This document shows positions 36,182-46,906 of a stretch of DNA of 64,000 bases, one piece after another. The notes beneath the pieces are model-generated. The model saw nothing but the letters and a program-made list of their open reading frames with translations. It did not search any database and was not told the DNA's origin. Source of the DNA: Agelas oroides (Eukaryota; Porifera; Demospongiae; Agelasida; Agelasidae); NCBI GenBank assembly GCA_949130485.1, contig OX422199.1, positions 4,326,402 to 4,390,401 of the forward strand, given 5' to 3'. The translations under genes were made by a program, and so were the position numbers. Position 1 is the first letter of the stretch. Each line of letters begins with the position of its first letter.

Positions 36182-38206
36182 ACAAATGACAACACATCAA
36201 GTAGCTCATTTACTCAGAAGCCATCAACAAATGCATCTGAGGCAAAGTCCAACAGTTATCTGAGCTCAGACAGTGACTTTGAAGACAAGTCAGCAGTCAG
36301 CCGAAAGAGAAAGAAGCAGATTAGTAACTCCTCAAAGTTTGAAAGTGATGGCAATAGTAGTGATGCACATGTTTGTAATTGTGATCGTACAAATATCTCA
36401 AGTGGGTTCACTTCCCCCAAGTCCCTCAATTGGGAACAACTTCCTGCTGATATTCAGTCTGTACTACCACGTGATGAAGAATATTCATACGTTATCCAAT
36501 CATACCAGGACCAGGAAACTAGATCATTTGAAGGTGCTCCGGAATTTGCTTTTAGTGCAGTAATTCGAATCAATCTTGAAAGCAATGAAGCAATTGACAA
36601 CTGGTTAAAGAAAATGATGGAAACAAGCTTGTGCACTTACAGAGTGTCCAGAGGAGGGCATAAACCACTTGGCAAACGCTTACTTTGTAAACATGAGATG
36701 CACTGTCAACACTCGAGAAAGGCTCTTACACCTAAACAGATACAGAAATCTGCTGCTGCAAAAGCGAAAAAACTGAGAAAACCTCTATGTACTTTAGTGA
36801 GAGACAAGAAAACACAATGTCCATCTACTCTCACTTTATCATTGCAAGTTCCTACAAAGAAACAGAAAAGAGCAGCTGAACAACATCCTTACCTGTTGAG
36901 CCACAGAGCTGTATTAAAGCTGGATTTCATCCACAACCATCCTATTCATGCTGCTCATCCTCTCAGCTTTCGCCCTATCAGTGAAAACACAAAGCAGCAA
37001 TTCTTTGAGTATTTTGACAAAGGCCATTGTGCCTCATCTGCGAGGCACACACATGAACAAATGCTCATTCTCAACTCAGAAACAGATGCTCACAAACAAA
37101 CAGTGCTAGCAGATCGTGCAACTAATCCAAACATACAAGACATATGTCGTTTGTTCATTCAATGGAGAAAGAGAAACTACGGGGAAGAAGATGGAAAACA
37201 AATGTTTGAAAGGCTACAGGATGAAGTAGACAAGTACAATGAAAAGCATGCAAGTATGGGTGGAAAAGCACTGCTGCAGTGGTATGAGGCAGATGATGAC
37301 AAAGATATGGACAGTGAAAGGGAATGCATTCCAAAGAAAAAGAAGAAAAGAGAGATATCAAATAAACCACTAATATTGGTTCTTTTGACCCCACTCATGG
37401 CACGTGCTCATGAAGAAATTCAACAAGCTAGTGAAATTGTGTTCTGTGACTCAACAGCATCTCTTGACAGATTTAACACATCTATATTCATTTTGTCCAC
37501 TGCCAGTACTGCATCTGGTGTACCTCTAGCAATAATACTAACATCAGATGAACGAGAGCACACTATTCAAAGAGCATTTGAGATGGTTAAGGAAACTTTA
37601 CCACCCTGGGCATTTTTTGGCAATGGACCGAATACTGGTCCAGAGGTATTCATGATAGATGACAGCTCTTCTGAACGAACAGCTATTAACAAGGCATGGC
37701 CATCAGCTGTAGTTCTCCTCTGCACTTTCCACTTCCTTCAAAGAAGGTGGACATGGCTGCAAGATGGTCAAAATAAAGTGGAAAAAAATGATCGTCTGAT
37801 TCTTATTGAAAAACTGAAGAACATGGTATATGCAAACAGCGAGAGCGCTCTTGAATCTCATTACCATAAACTACTTCAAACATGTCCACAAGCTACCAGA
37901 TACCCTCATTTTTTACAACATCTACAGTCTGTCTGGGAAAAGAGACATACATGGGCACACTGTTATCGAAGCACTCTGCCAGTACGAGGAAATCATACAA
38001 ATAATTATGCTGAAGCTGGGATCCGAATACTTAAAGAACTGATATTCTCACGGGTGAAATGTAGTTGTCCAGTATGGAGAATATGGGCTCAACTTCATTA
38101 CCAGCATGTCATCTTCAGCAAGACAAAAGCTCGCACGAATTGCGCTTGGAGATGGTGCCATCAAGGACCCAGGCTTTTATTCTTCAATCCATCAAGAATC
38201 CCTTGA
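36116..38206 (+). CDS. MULE transposase (exon 9, fused to the Ulp1 domain)
   Basis: The uninterrupted frame is 696 codons counted from an ATG at 36116. The likely exon starts at 36122 after TGCAG, because TGT GAT there continues the Ulp1 fold in frame. Residue numbers are from 36116. Residues 1-22 are the last Ulp1 helix, and 23-100 form a Ser/Asn-rich linker. A zinc-binding region resembling WRKY/GCM1 fingers of MULEs uses C191, C197, C235 and the HNH at 273-275. A basic KKKKKR (407-412) may be a nuclear signal. The DDE-type core has D445 in IVFCDST, D515/D516 in MIDDSSSE, the CTFH motif at 536-539, and E633 in NHTNNYAEAGIRILKE. The enzyme should bind the inverted repeats and catalyse cut-and-paste transposition in the nucleus. 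After about residue 648 (38059) the frame no longer looks like the family, and the sense continues in another frame. No SWIM zinc finger is visible. Confidence 0.85.
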   Translation: MQCDTAQTRSWILHELTEKKLLTNDNTSSSSFTQKPSTNASEAKSNSYLSSDSDFEDKSAVSRKRKKQISNSSKFESDGNSSDAHVCNCDRTNISSGFTSPKSLNWEQLPADIQSVLPRDEEYSYVIQSYQDQETRSFEGAPEFAFSAVIRINLESNEAIDNWLKKMMETSLCTYRVSRGGHKPLGKRLLCKHEMHCQHSRKALTPKQIQKSAAAKAKKLRKPLCTLVRDKKTQCPSTLTLSLQVPTKKQKRAAEQHPYLLSHRAVLKLDFIHNHPIHAAHPLSFRPISENTKQQFFEYFDKGHCASSARHTHEQMLILNSETDAHKQTVLADRATNPNIQDICRLFIQWRKRNYGEEDGKQMFERLQDEVDKYNEKHASMGGKALLQWYEADDDKDMDSERECIPKKKKKREISNKPLILVLLTPLMARAHEEIQQASEIVFCDSTASLDRFNTSIFILSTASTASGVPLAIILTSDEREHTIQRAFEMVKETLPPWAFFGNGPNTGPEVFMIDDSSSERTAINKAWPSAVVLLCTFHFLQRRWTWLQDGQNKVEKNDRLILIEKLKNMVYANSESALESHYHKLLQTCPQATRYPHFLQHLQSVWEKRHTWAHCYRSTLPVRGNHTNNYAEAGIRILKELIFSRVKCSCPVWRIWAQLHYQHVIFSKTKARTNCAWRWCHQGPRLLFFNPSRIP

Positions 38207-38729
38207 GCATAAATACGGGGGTAAAGGGAAAGACCAGATAAAACCATCATCACTTGACACAATGGACTTCAGCAGTACCCACTGGGATTTGATTCGGGTA
38301 GGTGCTTATGAGGACAATGAAGAGCCAGCTACTGACAAAATCTCCCCAAACGTAGAAGAGACATGTAAAATGATTGATTCTGTAGCAGAGGATTTAAAAA
38401 GAAGGCTAAGAGAGCACCCACTTGATGAACAGTTATTTTCAGGTACAAACAAATTCATTCATCGATACAACCGCTACTCATCCTGCAAATCAAATGCAAT
38501 GCTAGCTTCTGCTCTTCACAAATTTGGATGGGTTTTTGGAGGATCTGTTATGTCACAAAAGTTTGGAAGACTGCGTCATAGAAAATGAATCACTTTTCAA
38601 GCTACAGCTGCTGGCAGACGCAGAAAAGGAGTGAAAAAAGGGAAAGCTCCAGTTGTATCTGGAAGGCCAGCTGGATCTCAGTCTGTCCAACTCCCGATCG
38701 CACGAGCGATCGTTTGTTTCACAGACACA
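38058..38729 (+). pseudogene. C-terminal continuation of the transposase, frameshifted and with an in-frame stop
   Basis: From AAT at 38058 a different frame reads NVVVQYGEYGLNFITSM and continues open to TGA at 38586-38588, ending KFGRLRHRK. This suits the region that follows the catalytic Glu in related transposases, so the shift between GTGAAA and TGTAGTT is probably a small indel in this copy. Beyond the TGA the same frame continues with ITFQATAAGRRRKG, a basic tail, to a good donor (GTAAGT) at 38730. The TGA therefore looks like a nonsense mutation, or a replaced codon, and a further short exon may exist. An unrecognised intron at the shift point is the main alternative. Confidence 0.6.
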
Positions 38730-38955
38730 GTAAGTACCTTGCATGTACACATATAAAATAGCGAGACAGTATATAGAGTAGATGGTCTCAGGGTATGAGT
38801 TTACCATTTACCAGCATTTTGCTGACCTTTAGCGATGTTAGCACTAAGATTATGAAGACGTTTACCCTTAGGTTCATTACGAACGTGCACCGAGTATTTG
38901 TTAGTAATGTCAAGGTTCATATTCCATCTGCGGCCGCCGCGCCTGTGGCGAATAA
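38730..38955 (+). other. 3' non-coding region of the MULE
   Basis: This stretch has no recognised coding content. It begins with a consensus splice donor and may hide a small last exon, but I could not choose an acceptor with confidence. It ends in GC-rich sequence (CGGCCGCCGCG) next to the right inverted repeat. An AATAAA at 39028-39033 lies inside the repeat and may be chance. Confidence 0.4.
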
Positions 38956-39039
38956 CGTTCGGACCACAACCCCTGGCGCATGCGCATACAGTGGCCATTG
39001 CAAAGTCTAAGTCGAAAGTAGCCCAAAAATAAAATTCGC
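38956..39039 (-). repeat. Right terminal inverted repeat of the MULE
   Basis: Read on the minus strand it starts GCGAATTTT and contains TACTTTCGACTTAGACTTTG, identical to the left arm over that stretch. The T tract is interrupted by one A. Confidence 0.85.
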
Positions 39040-39048
39040 CCTCCTCGG
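39040..39048. repeat. Right target site duplication of the MULE
   Basis: CCTCCTCGG, identical to 34522-34530. The following AGGTTAAAACGG resumes the satellite unit in register. Confidence 0.85.
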
Positions 39049-40103
39049 AGGTTAAAACGGCGTTATCACATCTTTCCCGCACATAAACAGGCTTGCACCA
39101 ACCTCACAGGGCCTCGACAGCGGTGAAAAGTGCTTTCTCAATCTTCTCTGCCACTTAAACAGGCCTCCACGTGCTTCACAGTACCTACTCGGAGGTTAAA
39201 ACGGCGTTATCAGGCCTTTCCGGCTTATAAACAGGCTTACACCAACCTCACAGTGCCTCCAAAGCGGTGAAAACTGCTTTCTCGATCCTCCCTGGCACTT
39301 AAACAAGTATACACGTGATTCACAGCACCTCCTCGGAGGTTAAAACGGCGTTATCAGGTCTTTCCCGCACATAAACAGGCTTCCACCAACCACACAGGGC
39401 CTACACAGCTGTGCAACTGCTTTCTCGATCATCTCTGCCACTTAAACAGGCATCCACGTGCTTCACAGTTCCTTCTCGGAGGTTAAAACGGCGTCATCAG
39501 GTCTTTCCCGCACATAAAGAGGCTACCACCACATACACAGTGCGTCCAGAGTGGTGAGAACTGCTCTATCGATCATCTCTGGCATATAACAGGCCTCCAC
39601 GTGCTCCACAGCACCTCCTCGGAGGTTAAAACGGCGTTATCAGATCACTCCCGCACATAAAATGGCTTGCACCAACCTCACAGGGCCTCGACAGCGATGA
39701 AAATTGCTTTTTCGATCGTTCCTGGCACTTAAACAGGCCTACACAAACTTCACAGCACCTCCTCGGAGGTTAAAACTGCATTATCTGGATTTGCCGCATG
39801 TAAACAGGCTTCCACCAACAACACACGGCCTCCACAGCGGTGAAAACTGCTTTATCGATCATCTCTGCCACTTAAAAAGGCCTGCACGTCTTTCACAGTA
39901 CCTCCTCGGAGGTTAAAACGGCGTTATCTGGATTTCCCGCACGTAAATAGGCTTGCACCAGCCTCACAGGACCTCCAAAGTGGTGAAAACTGCCTTCTCG
40001 ATCGTCCCTGGCACTTAAACAGACCTACACGTGCTTCACAGGCCCTCCACAGCGGTGAAAACTGCCTTCTCCATCTTCCCTGGCACTTAAACAGGCCTAC
40101 ACG

Positions 40104-40176
40104 GAAGTATGACCATGTAAGAACAGCCTCTGGCTGAATGACCATTAAAGTTTCACTTCACTTCACTTTACTTCAC
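40104..40176 (+). repeat. Junction module 10
   Basis: Counterpart of module 2, with GGCTGAATGACC and one TTTAC variant. Confidence 0.75.
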
Positions 40177-40528
40177 AGCACTTCCTCGGAGGTTAAAACG
40201 GTGTGGTCAGGTCTTTCCCGCACATAAACACGGTTACACGAGCTTCACAGGACCACCACGGTGGAGAAAACTGCTTTCTCGATATTCCCTGGCACTTCAA
40301 CAGGACTACACGTGCTTCACACTATTTCCTAGGAGGTTAAAACTGCTTTCACAGGATTTTCAGCACATAAACACGCCTGCACTAAGCTCACAGGGCCTCT
40401 ACAGCGGTGAAAACTGCCTTCTCCATCTACCCTGGCACTTAAACAGGCCTACACGTGCTTCACAGGGCCTCCACAGCGGTGAAAACAGCCTTCTCCATCT
40501 TCATTGGCACTTAAACAGGCCTACACGT

Positions 40529-40600
40529 AAGTATGACCACGTAAGAACAGCCTCTGGCTGAATGGCCATTAAAGTTTCACTTCACTTCACTTTACTTCAC
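40529..40600 (+). repeat. Junction module 11
   Basis: Counterpart of module 3. Thirty bases later a second bare pentamer run begins. Confidence 0.75.
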
Positions 40601-40630
40601 AGCACTTCCTCGGAAGTTAAAACGGTGTTG

Positions 40631-40650
40631 TTCACTTCACTTCACTTCAC
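40631..40650 (+). repeat. Isolated (TTCAC)4 run
   Basis: A pentamer run without the rest of the module follows GAAGTTAAAACGGTGTTG. About 0.5 kb present at 22.7-23.15 kb is missing here, so this looks like a deletion between two modules by recombination in the pentamer runs. Confidence 0.65.
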
Positions 40651-41266
40651 AGCACTCCTCGGAGGTAAAAACGGCGTTATCAGGTCTTTCCCGCACATAA
40701 ACAGGCTTGCACCAACCTCACACGGCCACTACAGCGGTGAAAACTGCTTTCTCGACCATCTCTGGCACTTAAACAGGCCTGCACATGCTCACAGTACACA
40801 CTCGGAGGTTAAAACGGCGTTATCAGGTCATTCCCGCACATAAACAGGCTTGCACCAAACTCACAGGGCTTCCACTGTGGTGAAAACTGCTTTCTCGACC
40901 TTCTCTGCCACTTAAACAAGCCTGCATGTGCTTCAGAGTACCTACTCGGAGGTTAAAACGGCGTTATCTGGTCTTTCCCGCATATGTGGGCCTCCACACC
41001 AATGACAACTGCTTTCTCGATCGTCTCTGACACTTAAAACAGGCCTACACATGGTTCATAGCATGCCCTCGGAGGTTAAAACTGCTTTATCCGGACTTCC
41101 CGAACATAAACTGGCTTGCACCAACCTCACACGGCCTACACAGCGGTGAACACTGCTTTCTCGATCATCTCTGGCACTTAAACAGGCCTACACGTGCTTC
41201 ACAGGGCCTCCACAGCGGTGAAACTGCCTTCTCCATCTTCCCTGGCACTTAAACAGGCCTACACGT

Positions 41267-41333
41267 CAGTATGACCATATAAGAACAGCCTCTGGCTGAA
41301 TGGCCATTAAAGTTTCACTTCACTTCACTTCAC
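41267..41333 (+). repeat. Junction module 12
   Basis: Copy starting CAGTATGACCATATAAG, with two changes against its counterpart at 23793. Confidence 0.75.
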
Positions 41334-41832
41334 AGCACTTCCTCGGAGGTTAAAACGGCGTTATCAGATCTTTCCGGCCCGCACATAAATAGGCTTGCAC
41401 GTGCTTCACAGGACCACCACAGTGGAGAAAACTGCTTTCTCGATATTCCCTGGCACTTCAACAGGACTACACGTGCTTCACACTATCTCCTCGGAGGTTA
41501 AAACTGCTTTCACAGGATTTCCAGCACACAAACATGCTTGCACTAAGCTCACACGGCCACTACAGCGGAGAAAACTGCTTTCTCGACCATCTGTGGCACT
41601 TAAACAGGCCAGCACCTGCTTCACAGTACACCCTCGGAGGTTAAAACGGCGTTATCAGGTCTTTCCCGCACATAAACAGGCTGCACAAACCTCACAGGGC
41701 CTCCACAGCGGTGAAACCTGCCTTCTCCATCTTCCCTGGCACTTAAACAGGCCTACACGTGCTTCACAGGGCATCCACAGCGGTGAAAACTGCCTTCTCC
41801 ATCTTCCCTGGCACTTAAACAGGCCTACACGT

Positions 41833-41894
41833 AAGTACGACCACGTAAGAACAGCCTCTGGCTGAATGGTCATTAAACTTTCACTTCACTTCAC
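41833..41894 (+). repeat. Junction module 13
   Basis: Copy with AAGTACGACC and ATTAAACTTTCAC and a short pentamer run. It aligns with module 6 on its left and module 7 on its right, so it is probably a recombinant between the two. Confidence 0.7.
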
Positions 41895-43153
41895 AGCACT
41901 TAATCGGAGGTTAAAACGGCGTTATCAGGTCTTTTCCGCCCGCACACAAAAAGGCTTGCACGAGCTTCACAGGACCACCACAGTGGAGAAAACTGCTTTC
42001 TCGATATTCCCTGGCACTTCAACAGGACTACACGTGCTTCACACTATCTCCTCGGAGGTTAAAACTGCTTTCACAGGATTTCCAGCACATAAACATGCTT
42101 GCACTAAGCTCACACGGCCACTACAGCGGAGAAAACTGCTTTCTCAACCATCTCTGGCACTTCACAGTGGTGAAAACCGCTTTCTCGACCTTCTATGCCA
42201 CTTAAACAGGCCTGCATGTGCTTCAGAGTACCTACTCGGAGGTTAAAACGGCGTTATCAGGTCTTTCCCGCATATAAGCAGGCTTCCATCAACATCACTG
42301 GGCCTCCACACCAATGACAACTGCTTTCTCTATCGTGTCTGGCACTTAAACAGGCCTACTCATGGTTCATAGCACGCTCTCGGAAGTTAAAACTGCTTTT
42401 ATCAGGATTTCCCGAACATAAACAGGCTTGAACCAACCTCACACGACCAGCACCGCGGTGAACAGTGCTTTCTCGACCATCTCCGGTACTTAAACAGGCC
42501 TGCACGTGCTTCACAGCACTTCCTAGGAGGTTAAAACGGCGTTATCAGGTCATTCCCGCATATAAACAGGCTTCCACCAACCACACACTGCCTCCACAGC
42601 GGTGAAAACTGCTTTCTCGATCATCTCTGCCACTTAAAAAGGCCTGCACGTCTTTCACAGTACCTACTCAGAGGATAAAACGGCGTTATCAAGTGATTCC
42701 CGCACATAAACAGGCTCCCACCACTCACACAGGGCCTCGAGAGGGGTGAAAACTGCTTTATCGATCATCTCTGGCATATAACTGGCCTCCACGTGCTTCA
42801 CAGCACCTCCTCGGAGGTTAAAACGGCGTCATCAGATCTTTCCCGCACATAAACAGGCTTGCACCAACCTCACAGGGTCTCGACAGCTGTGAAAACTGCT
42901 TTTTCGATCTTCCCTGGCACTTTAACAGGCCTACACAAGCTTCACAACACCTCATCGGAGGTTAGAACTGCATTATGTGGATTTCCCGCCCATAAATAGG
43001 CTTGCACCAGCCTCACAGGACCTCCAAAGTGGTGAAAACTGCCTTCTCGATCGTCCCTGGCACTTAAACAGACCTACACGTGCTTCTCAGGGCCTCCACA
43101 GCGGTGAAAACTGCCTTCTCCATCTTCCCTGGCACTTAAACAGGCCTACACGT

Positions 43154-43225
43154 AAGTATGACCATGTAAGAACAGCCTCCGGCTGAATGGCCATGAAAGT
43201 TTCACTTCACTTCACTTCACTTCAC
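43154..43225 (+). repeat. Junction module 14
   Basis: Copy with CCTCCGGCTG and CCATGAAAG changes and four TTCAC pentamers before AGCAC. Confidence 0.75.
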
Positions 43226-43852
43226 AGCACTTCCTTGGAGGTTAAAACGGCGTTATCAGGTCTTTCCCATCCGCACATAAACAAGCTTGCGCGAGCTTCA
43301 CAGGACCACCACAGTGGAGAAAACTGCTTTCTCGATATTCCCTGGCACTTCAACAGGACTACACGTGCTTCACACTATCTCCTCGGAGTTTAAAACTGCT
43401 TTCACAGGATTTCCAGCACACAAACATGCTTGCACTAAGCTCACACGGCCACTACAGAGGAGAAAACTGCTTTCTCGACCATCTCTGGCACTTAAACAGG
43501 CCTGCACATGCTTCACAGTACACACTCGGAGGTTAAAACGGCGTTATCAGGTCTTTCCCACACATAAACAGGCTTGCACCAACCTCACACGGCCACTACA
43601 GCGGCCATCTCTGGCACTTAAACTGGCCTGCACAATGCTTCACAGTACACACTGGGAGGTTAAAACGGCGTTATCAGGTCTTTCCCGCACATAAAGAGGC
43701 TGCACAAACCTCACAGGGCCTCCATAGCGGTGAAACCTGCCTTCTCCATCTTCCCTGGCACTTAAACAGGCCTACACGTGCTTCAAAAGGGCCTCCACAG
43801 CGGTGAAAACTGCCTTCTCCATCTTCCCTGGCACTTAAATAGGCCTACACGT

Positions 43853-43919
43853 AAGTAGGACCACGTATGAACAGCCTCTGGCTGAATGGACATTAAAGTT
43901 TCACTTCACTTCACTTCAC
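43853..43919 (+). repeat. Junction module 15
   Basis: Copy with AAGTAGGACCACGTATG. Confidence 0.75.
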
Positions 43920-44130
43920 AGCACTTCCTCGGAGGATAAAACGGCGTTATCAGGTCTTTCCCGCACATAAACAGGCTTGCACCAACCTCACACGGCCACT
44001 ACAGCGGTGAAAACTGCTTTCTCGACCATCTCTGGCACTTAAACAGGCCTGCACATGCTTCACAGTACACACTCGGAGGTTAAAACGGCGTTATCAGGTC
44101 ATTCCCGCACATAAACAGGCTTGCACCAAC

Positions 44131-45580
44131 CTAACAGGGCTTCCACAGTGGTGAAAACCACTTTCTCGACCTTCTCTGCCACTTAAACAGGCCTGCACGT
44201 GCTTCAGAATACCTACTTGGAGGATAAAACGGCGTTATCAGGTCTTTCCCGCATATAAGCAGGCTTCCACCAACCTCACAAGGCCTCCACACCAATGACA
44301 ACTGCTTTCTCGATCGTCTCTGGAACTTAAAACAGGCCTACACCAGGTTCATAGCACGACGTCGGAGGTTAAAACTGCTTTATCCGGACTTCCCGAACAT
44401 AAACTGGCTTGCACCAACCTCACACGGCCTACACAGCGGTAAACACTGCTTTCTCGATCATCTCTGGCACTTAAACAGGCCTACACGTGCTTCACAGTAC
44501 ACACTCGGAGGTTAAAACGGCGTTATCAGGTCATTCCCGCACATAAACAGGCTTGCACCAACCTCACACGGCCACTACAGCGGTGAAAACTGCTTTCTCG
44601 ACCATCTCTGGCACTTAAACAGGCCTGCACATGCTTCACAGTACACACTCGGAGGTTAAAACGGCGTTATCAGGTCATTCCCGCACATAAACAGGCTTGC
44701 ACCAACCTAACAGGGCTTCCACAGTGGTGAAAACCACTTTCTCGACCTTCTCTGCCACTTAAACAGGCCTGCACGTGCTTCAGAATACCTACTTGGAGGA
44801 TAAAACGGCGTTATCAGGTCTTTCCCGCATATAAGCAGGCTTCCACCAACCTCACAAGGCCTCCACACCAATGACAACTGCTTTCTCGATCGTCTCTGGA
44901 ACTTAAAACAGGCCTACACCAGGTTCATAGCACGACGTCGGAGGTTAAAACTGCTTTATCCGGACTTCCCGAACATAAACTGGCTTGCACCAACCTCACA
45001 CGGCCTACACAGCGGTAAACACTGCTTTCTCGATCATCTCTGGCACTTAAACAGGCCTACACGTGCTTCACAGTACACACTCGGAGGTTAAAACGGCGTT
45101 ATCAGGTCATTCCCGCACATAAACAGGCTTGCACCAACCTAACAGGGCTTCCACAGTGGTGAAAACCGCTTTCTCGACCTCTGCCACTTAAACAGGCCTG
45201 CACGTGCTTCAGAATACCTACTTGGAGGATAAAACGGCGTTATCAGGTCTTTCCCGCATATAAGCAGGCTTCCACCAACCTCACAAGGCCTCCACACCAA
45301 TGACAACTGCTTTCTCGATCGTCTCTGGAACTTAAAACAGGCCTACACCAGGTTCATAGCACGACGTCGGAGGTTAAAACTGCTTTATCCGGACTTCCCG
45401 AACATAAACTGGCTTGCACCAACCTCACACGGCCTACACAGCGGTAAACACTGCTTTCTCGATCATCTCTGGCACTTAAACAGGCCTACACGTGCTTCAC
45501 AGGGCCTCCACAGCGGTAAAAACCGCCTTCTCCATCTTCCCTGGCACTTAAACAGGCCTACACATGGTTCATAGCACGAC
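44131..45580 (+). repeat. Young higher-order expansion of satellite units
   Basis: The rare word CTAACAGGGC recurs at about 44131, 44706 and 45139 (575 and 433 bases apart, close to 4 and 3 units). Shared rare variants between copies include GAAAACCACTTTCTCG (first two copies), CTACTTGGAGGATAAAACGG and CACCAGGTTCATAGCACGAC. The copies are nearly identical, so the expansion is recent. The corresponding region near 26.6-27 kb has a single copy. Confidence 0.75.
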
Positions 45581-46363
45581 GTCGGAGGTTAAAACTGCTT
45601 TATCCGGACTTCCCGAACATAAACTGGCTTGCACCAACCTCACACTACCAGCACAGCGGTGAACACTGCTTTCTCGATCATCTCTGGCACTTAAACAGGC
45701 CTGCACGTGCTTCCCAGCACCTCCTAGGAGGTTAAAACGGCGTTATCAAGTCATTCCCGCATATAAACAGGCTTCCACCAACCACACACGGCCTCCACAG
45801 CGGTGAAAACTGCTTTCTCGATCATCTCTGCCACTTAAAAAGGCCTGCACGTCTTTCACAATACCTCCTCGGAGGTTAAAACGGCGCTATCAGGTCTTTC
45901 ACGCCCATAAACAGGCTCCCACCACCAACACAGGGCCTCCAGAGCGGTGAAAACTGCTTTATCGATCATCTCTGGCATATAACAGGCCTCCACGTGCTTC
46001 ACAGCACCTCCACGGAGGTTAAAACGGCGTTATCAGATCTTTCCCGCACATAAACAGGCTTGCACCAACCTCACAGGGTCTCGACAGCGGTGAAAACTAC
46101 TTTTTCGATCTTCCCTGGCACTTAAACAGGCCTACACAAGTTTCACAGCACCTCCTCCGAGGTTAAAACTGCATTATCTGGATTTCCCGCACATAAATAG
46201 GCTTGCACCAGCCTCACAGGATCTCCAAAGTGGTTAAAACTGCCTCCTCGATCGTCCCTGGCACTTACACAGACCTACACGTGCTTCACAGGGCCTCCAC
46301 AGCGGTGAAAACTGCCTGCTCCATCTTCCCTGGCAATTAAACAGGCCTACACGGAAGTATGAC

Positions 46364-46426
46364 CATGTAAGAACAGCCTCTGGCTGAATGGCCATTAAAG
46401 TTTCACTTCACTTCACTTCACTTTAC
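46364..46426 (+). repeat. Junction module 16
   Basis: Counterpart of module 8 with the same CTTTACAGCTCTTCC ending. Confidence 0.75.
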
Positions 46427-46906
46427 AGCTCTTCCTCGGAGGTTAAAACGGTGTTGTCAGGTCTTTCCCACACATAAACAGGGTTACACGAGCTTCACAG
46501 GACCACCACGGTGGAGAAAACTGCTTTCTCAATATTCCCTGGCACTTCAACAGGACTACACGTGCTTCACACTATCCCCTCGGGGGTTAAAACTGCTTTC
46601 ACAGGATTTCCAGCACATAAACATGCTTGCACTAAGCTCACACGGCCACTACAGCGGAGAAAACTGCTTTCTTGACCATCTCTGGCACTTAAACAGGCCT
46701 GCACATGCTTCACAGTACACACTCGGAGGTTAAAACGGCGTTGTCAGGTCTTTCCCGCACATAAACAGGCTGCACAAATCTCACAGGGCCTCTACAGCGG
46801 TGAAACCTGCCTTCTCCATCTTCCTGGGACTTAAACAGGCCTACACGTGTTTCACAGGGCCTCCACAGCGGTGAAAACTGCCTTCTCCATCTTCCCTGGC
46901 ACTTAA

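Larger units (their letters stand above)
34531..39039 (+). mobile_element. Mutator-like DNA transposon (MULE) carrying a Ulp1-transposase gene
   Basis: This 4,509-base element interrupts a satellite unit. It has inverted repeats of about 85-90 bases, a perfect 9-base target duplication, and a single multi-exon gene on the plus strand between the ends. Joining the flanks at one CCTCCTCGG gives a normal satellite unit, and an unoccupied copy of the site is at 20969-20977. Base composition and codon content are unlike the satellite. The gene encodes a Ulp1-like protease domain followed by a MULE transposase. The 3' part of the gene has a frameshift and a stop, so this copy is probably not autonomous now. 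Ulp1 domains in MULEs are known from plants (Kaonashi elements of Arabidopsis and a melon MULE); I do not know of a described animal fusion. Confidence 0.9.
39040..46906 (+). repeat. Satellite block 5, module-rich second copy of the 20.9-28.3 kb region
   Basis: The order of units, modules and the final MITE parallels 20978-28304. Matching pairs: 21639 with 39704, 22184 with 40104, 23793 with 41267, 24359 with 41833, and 28309 with 46907. Offsets shift between 17.5 and 18.6 kb, consistent with unit gain and loss since duplication. An extra expansion lies at 44.1-45.5 kb. No gene is visible. Confidence 0.9.

Noticed and set aside
36454..37398. Minus-strand frames opposite the transposase
   Set aside because: They are antisense shadows of a long coding exon, rich in Ser, Phe and Leu, as expected from complementing Lys/Glu-rich codons.
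37177..38206. SWIM zinc finger after the transposase core
   Set aside because: No CxCx(n)CxH pattern was found in the frame or in its shifted continuation.
34531..39039. Foldback (FB/NOF-type) element, because it lies among tandem repeats
   Set aside because: The inverted repeats are about 85-90 bases and are not built of tandem repeats. The surrounding satellite lies outside the 9-base duplication and is not part of the element.
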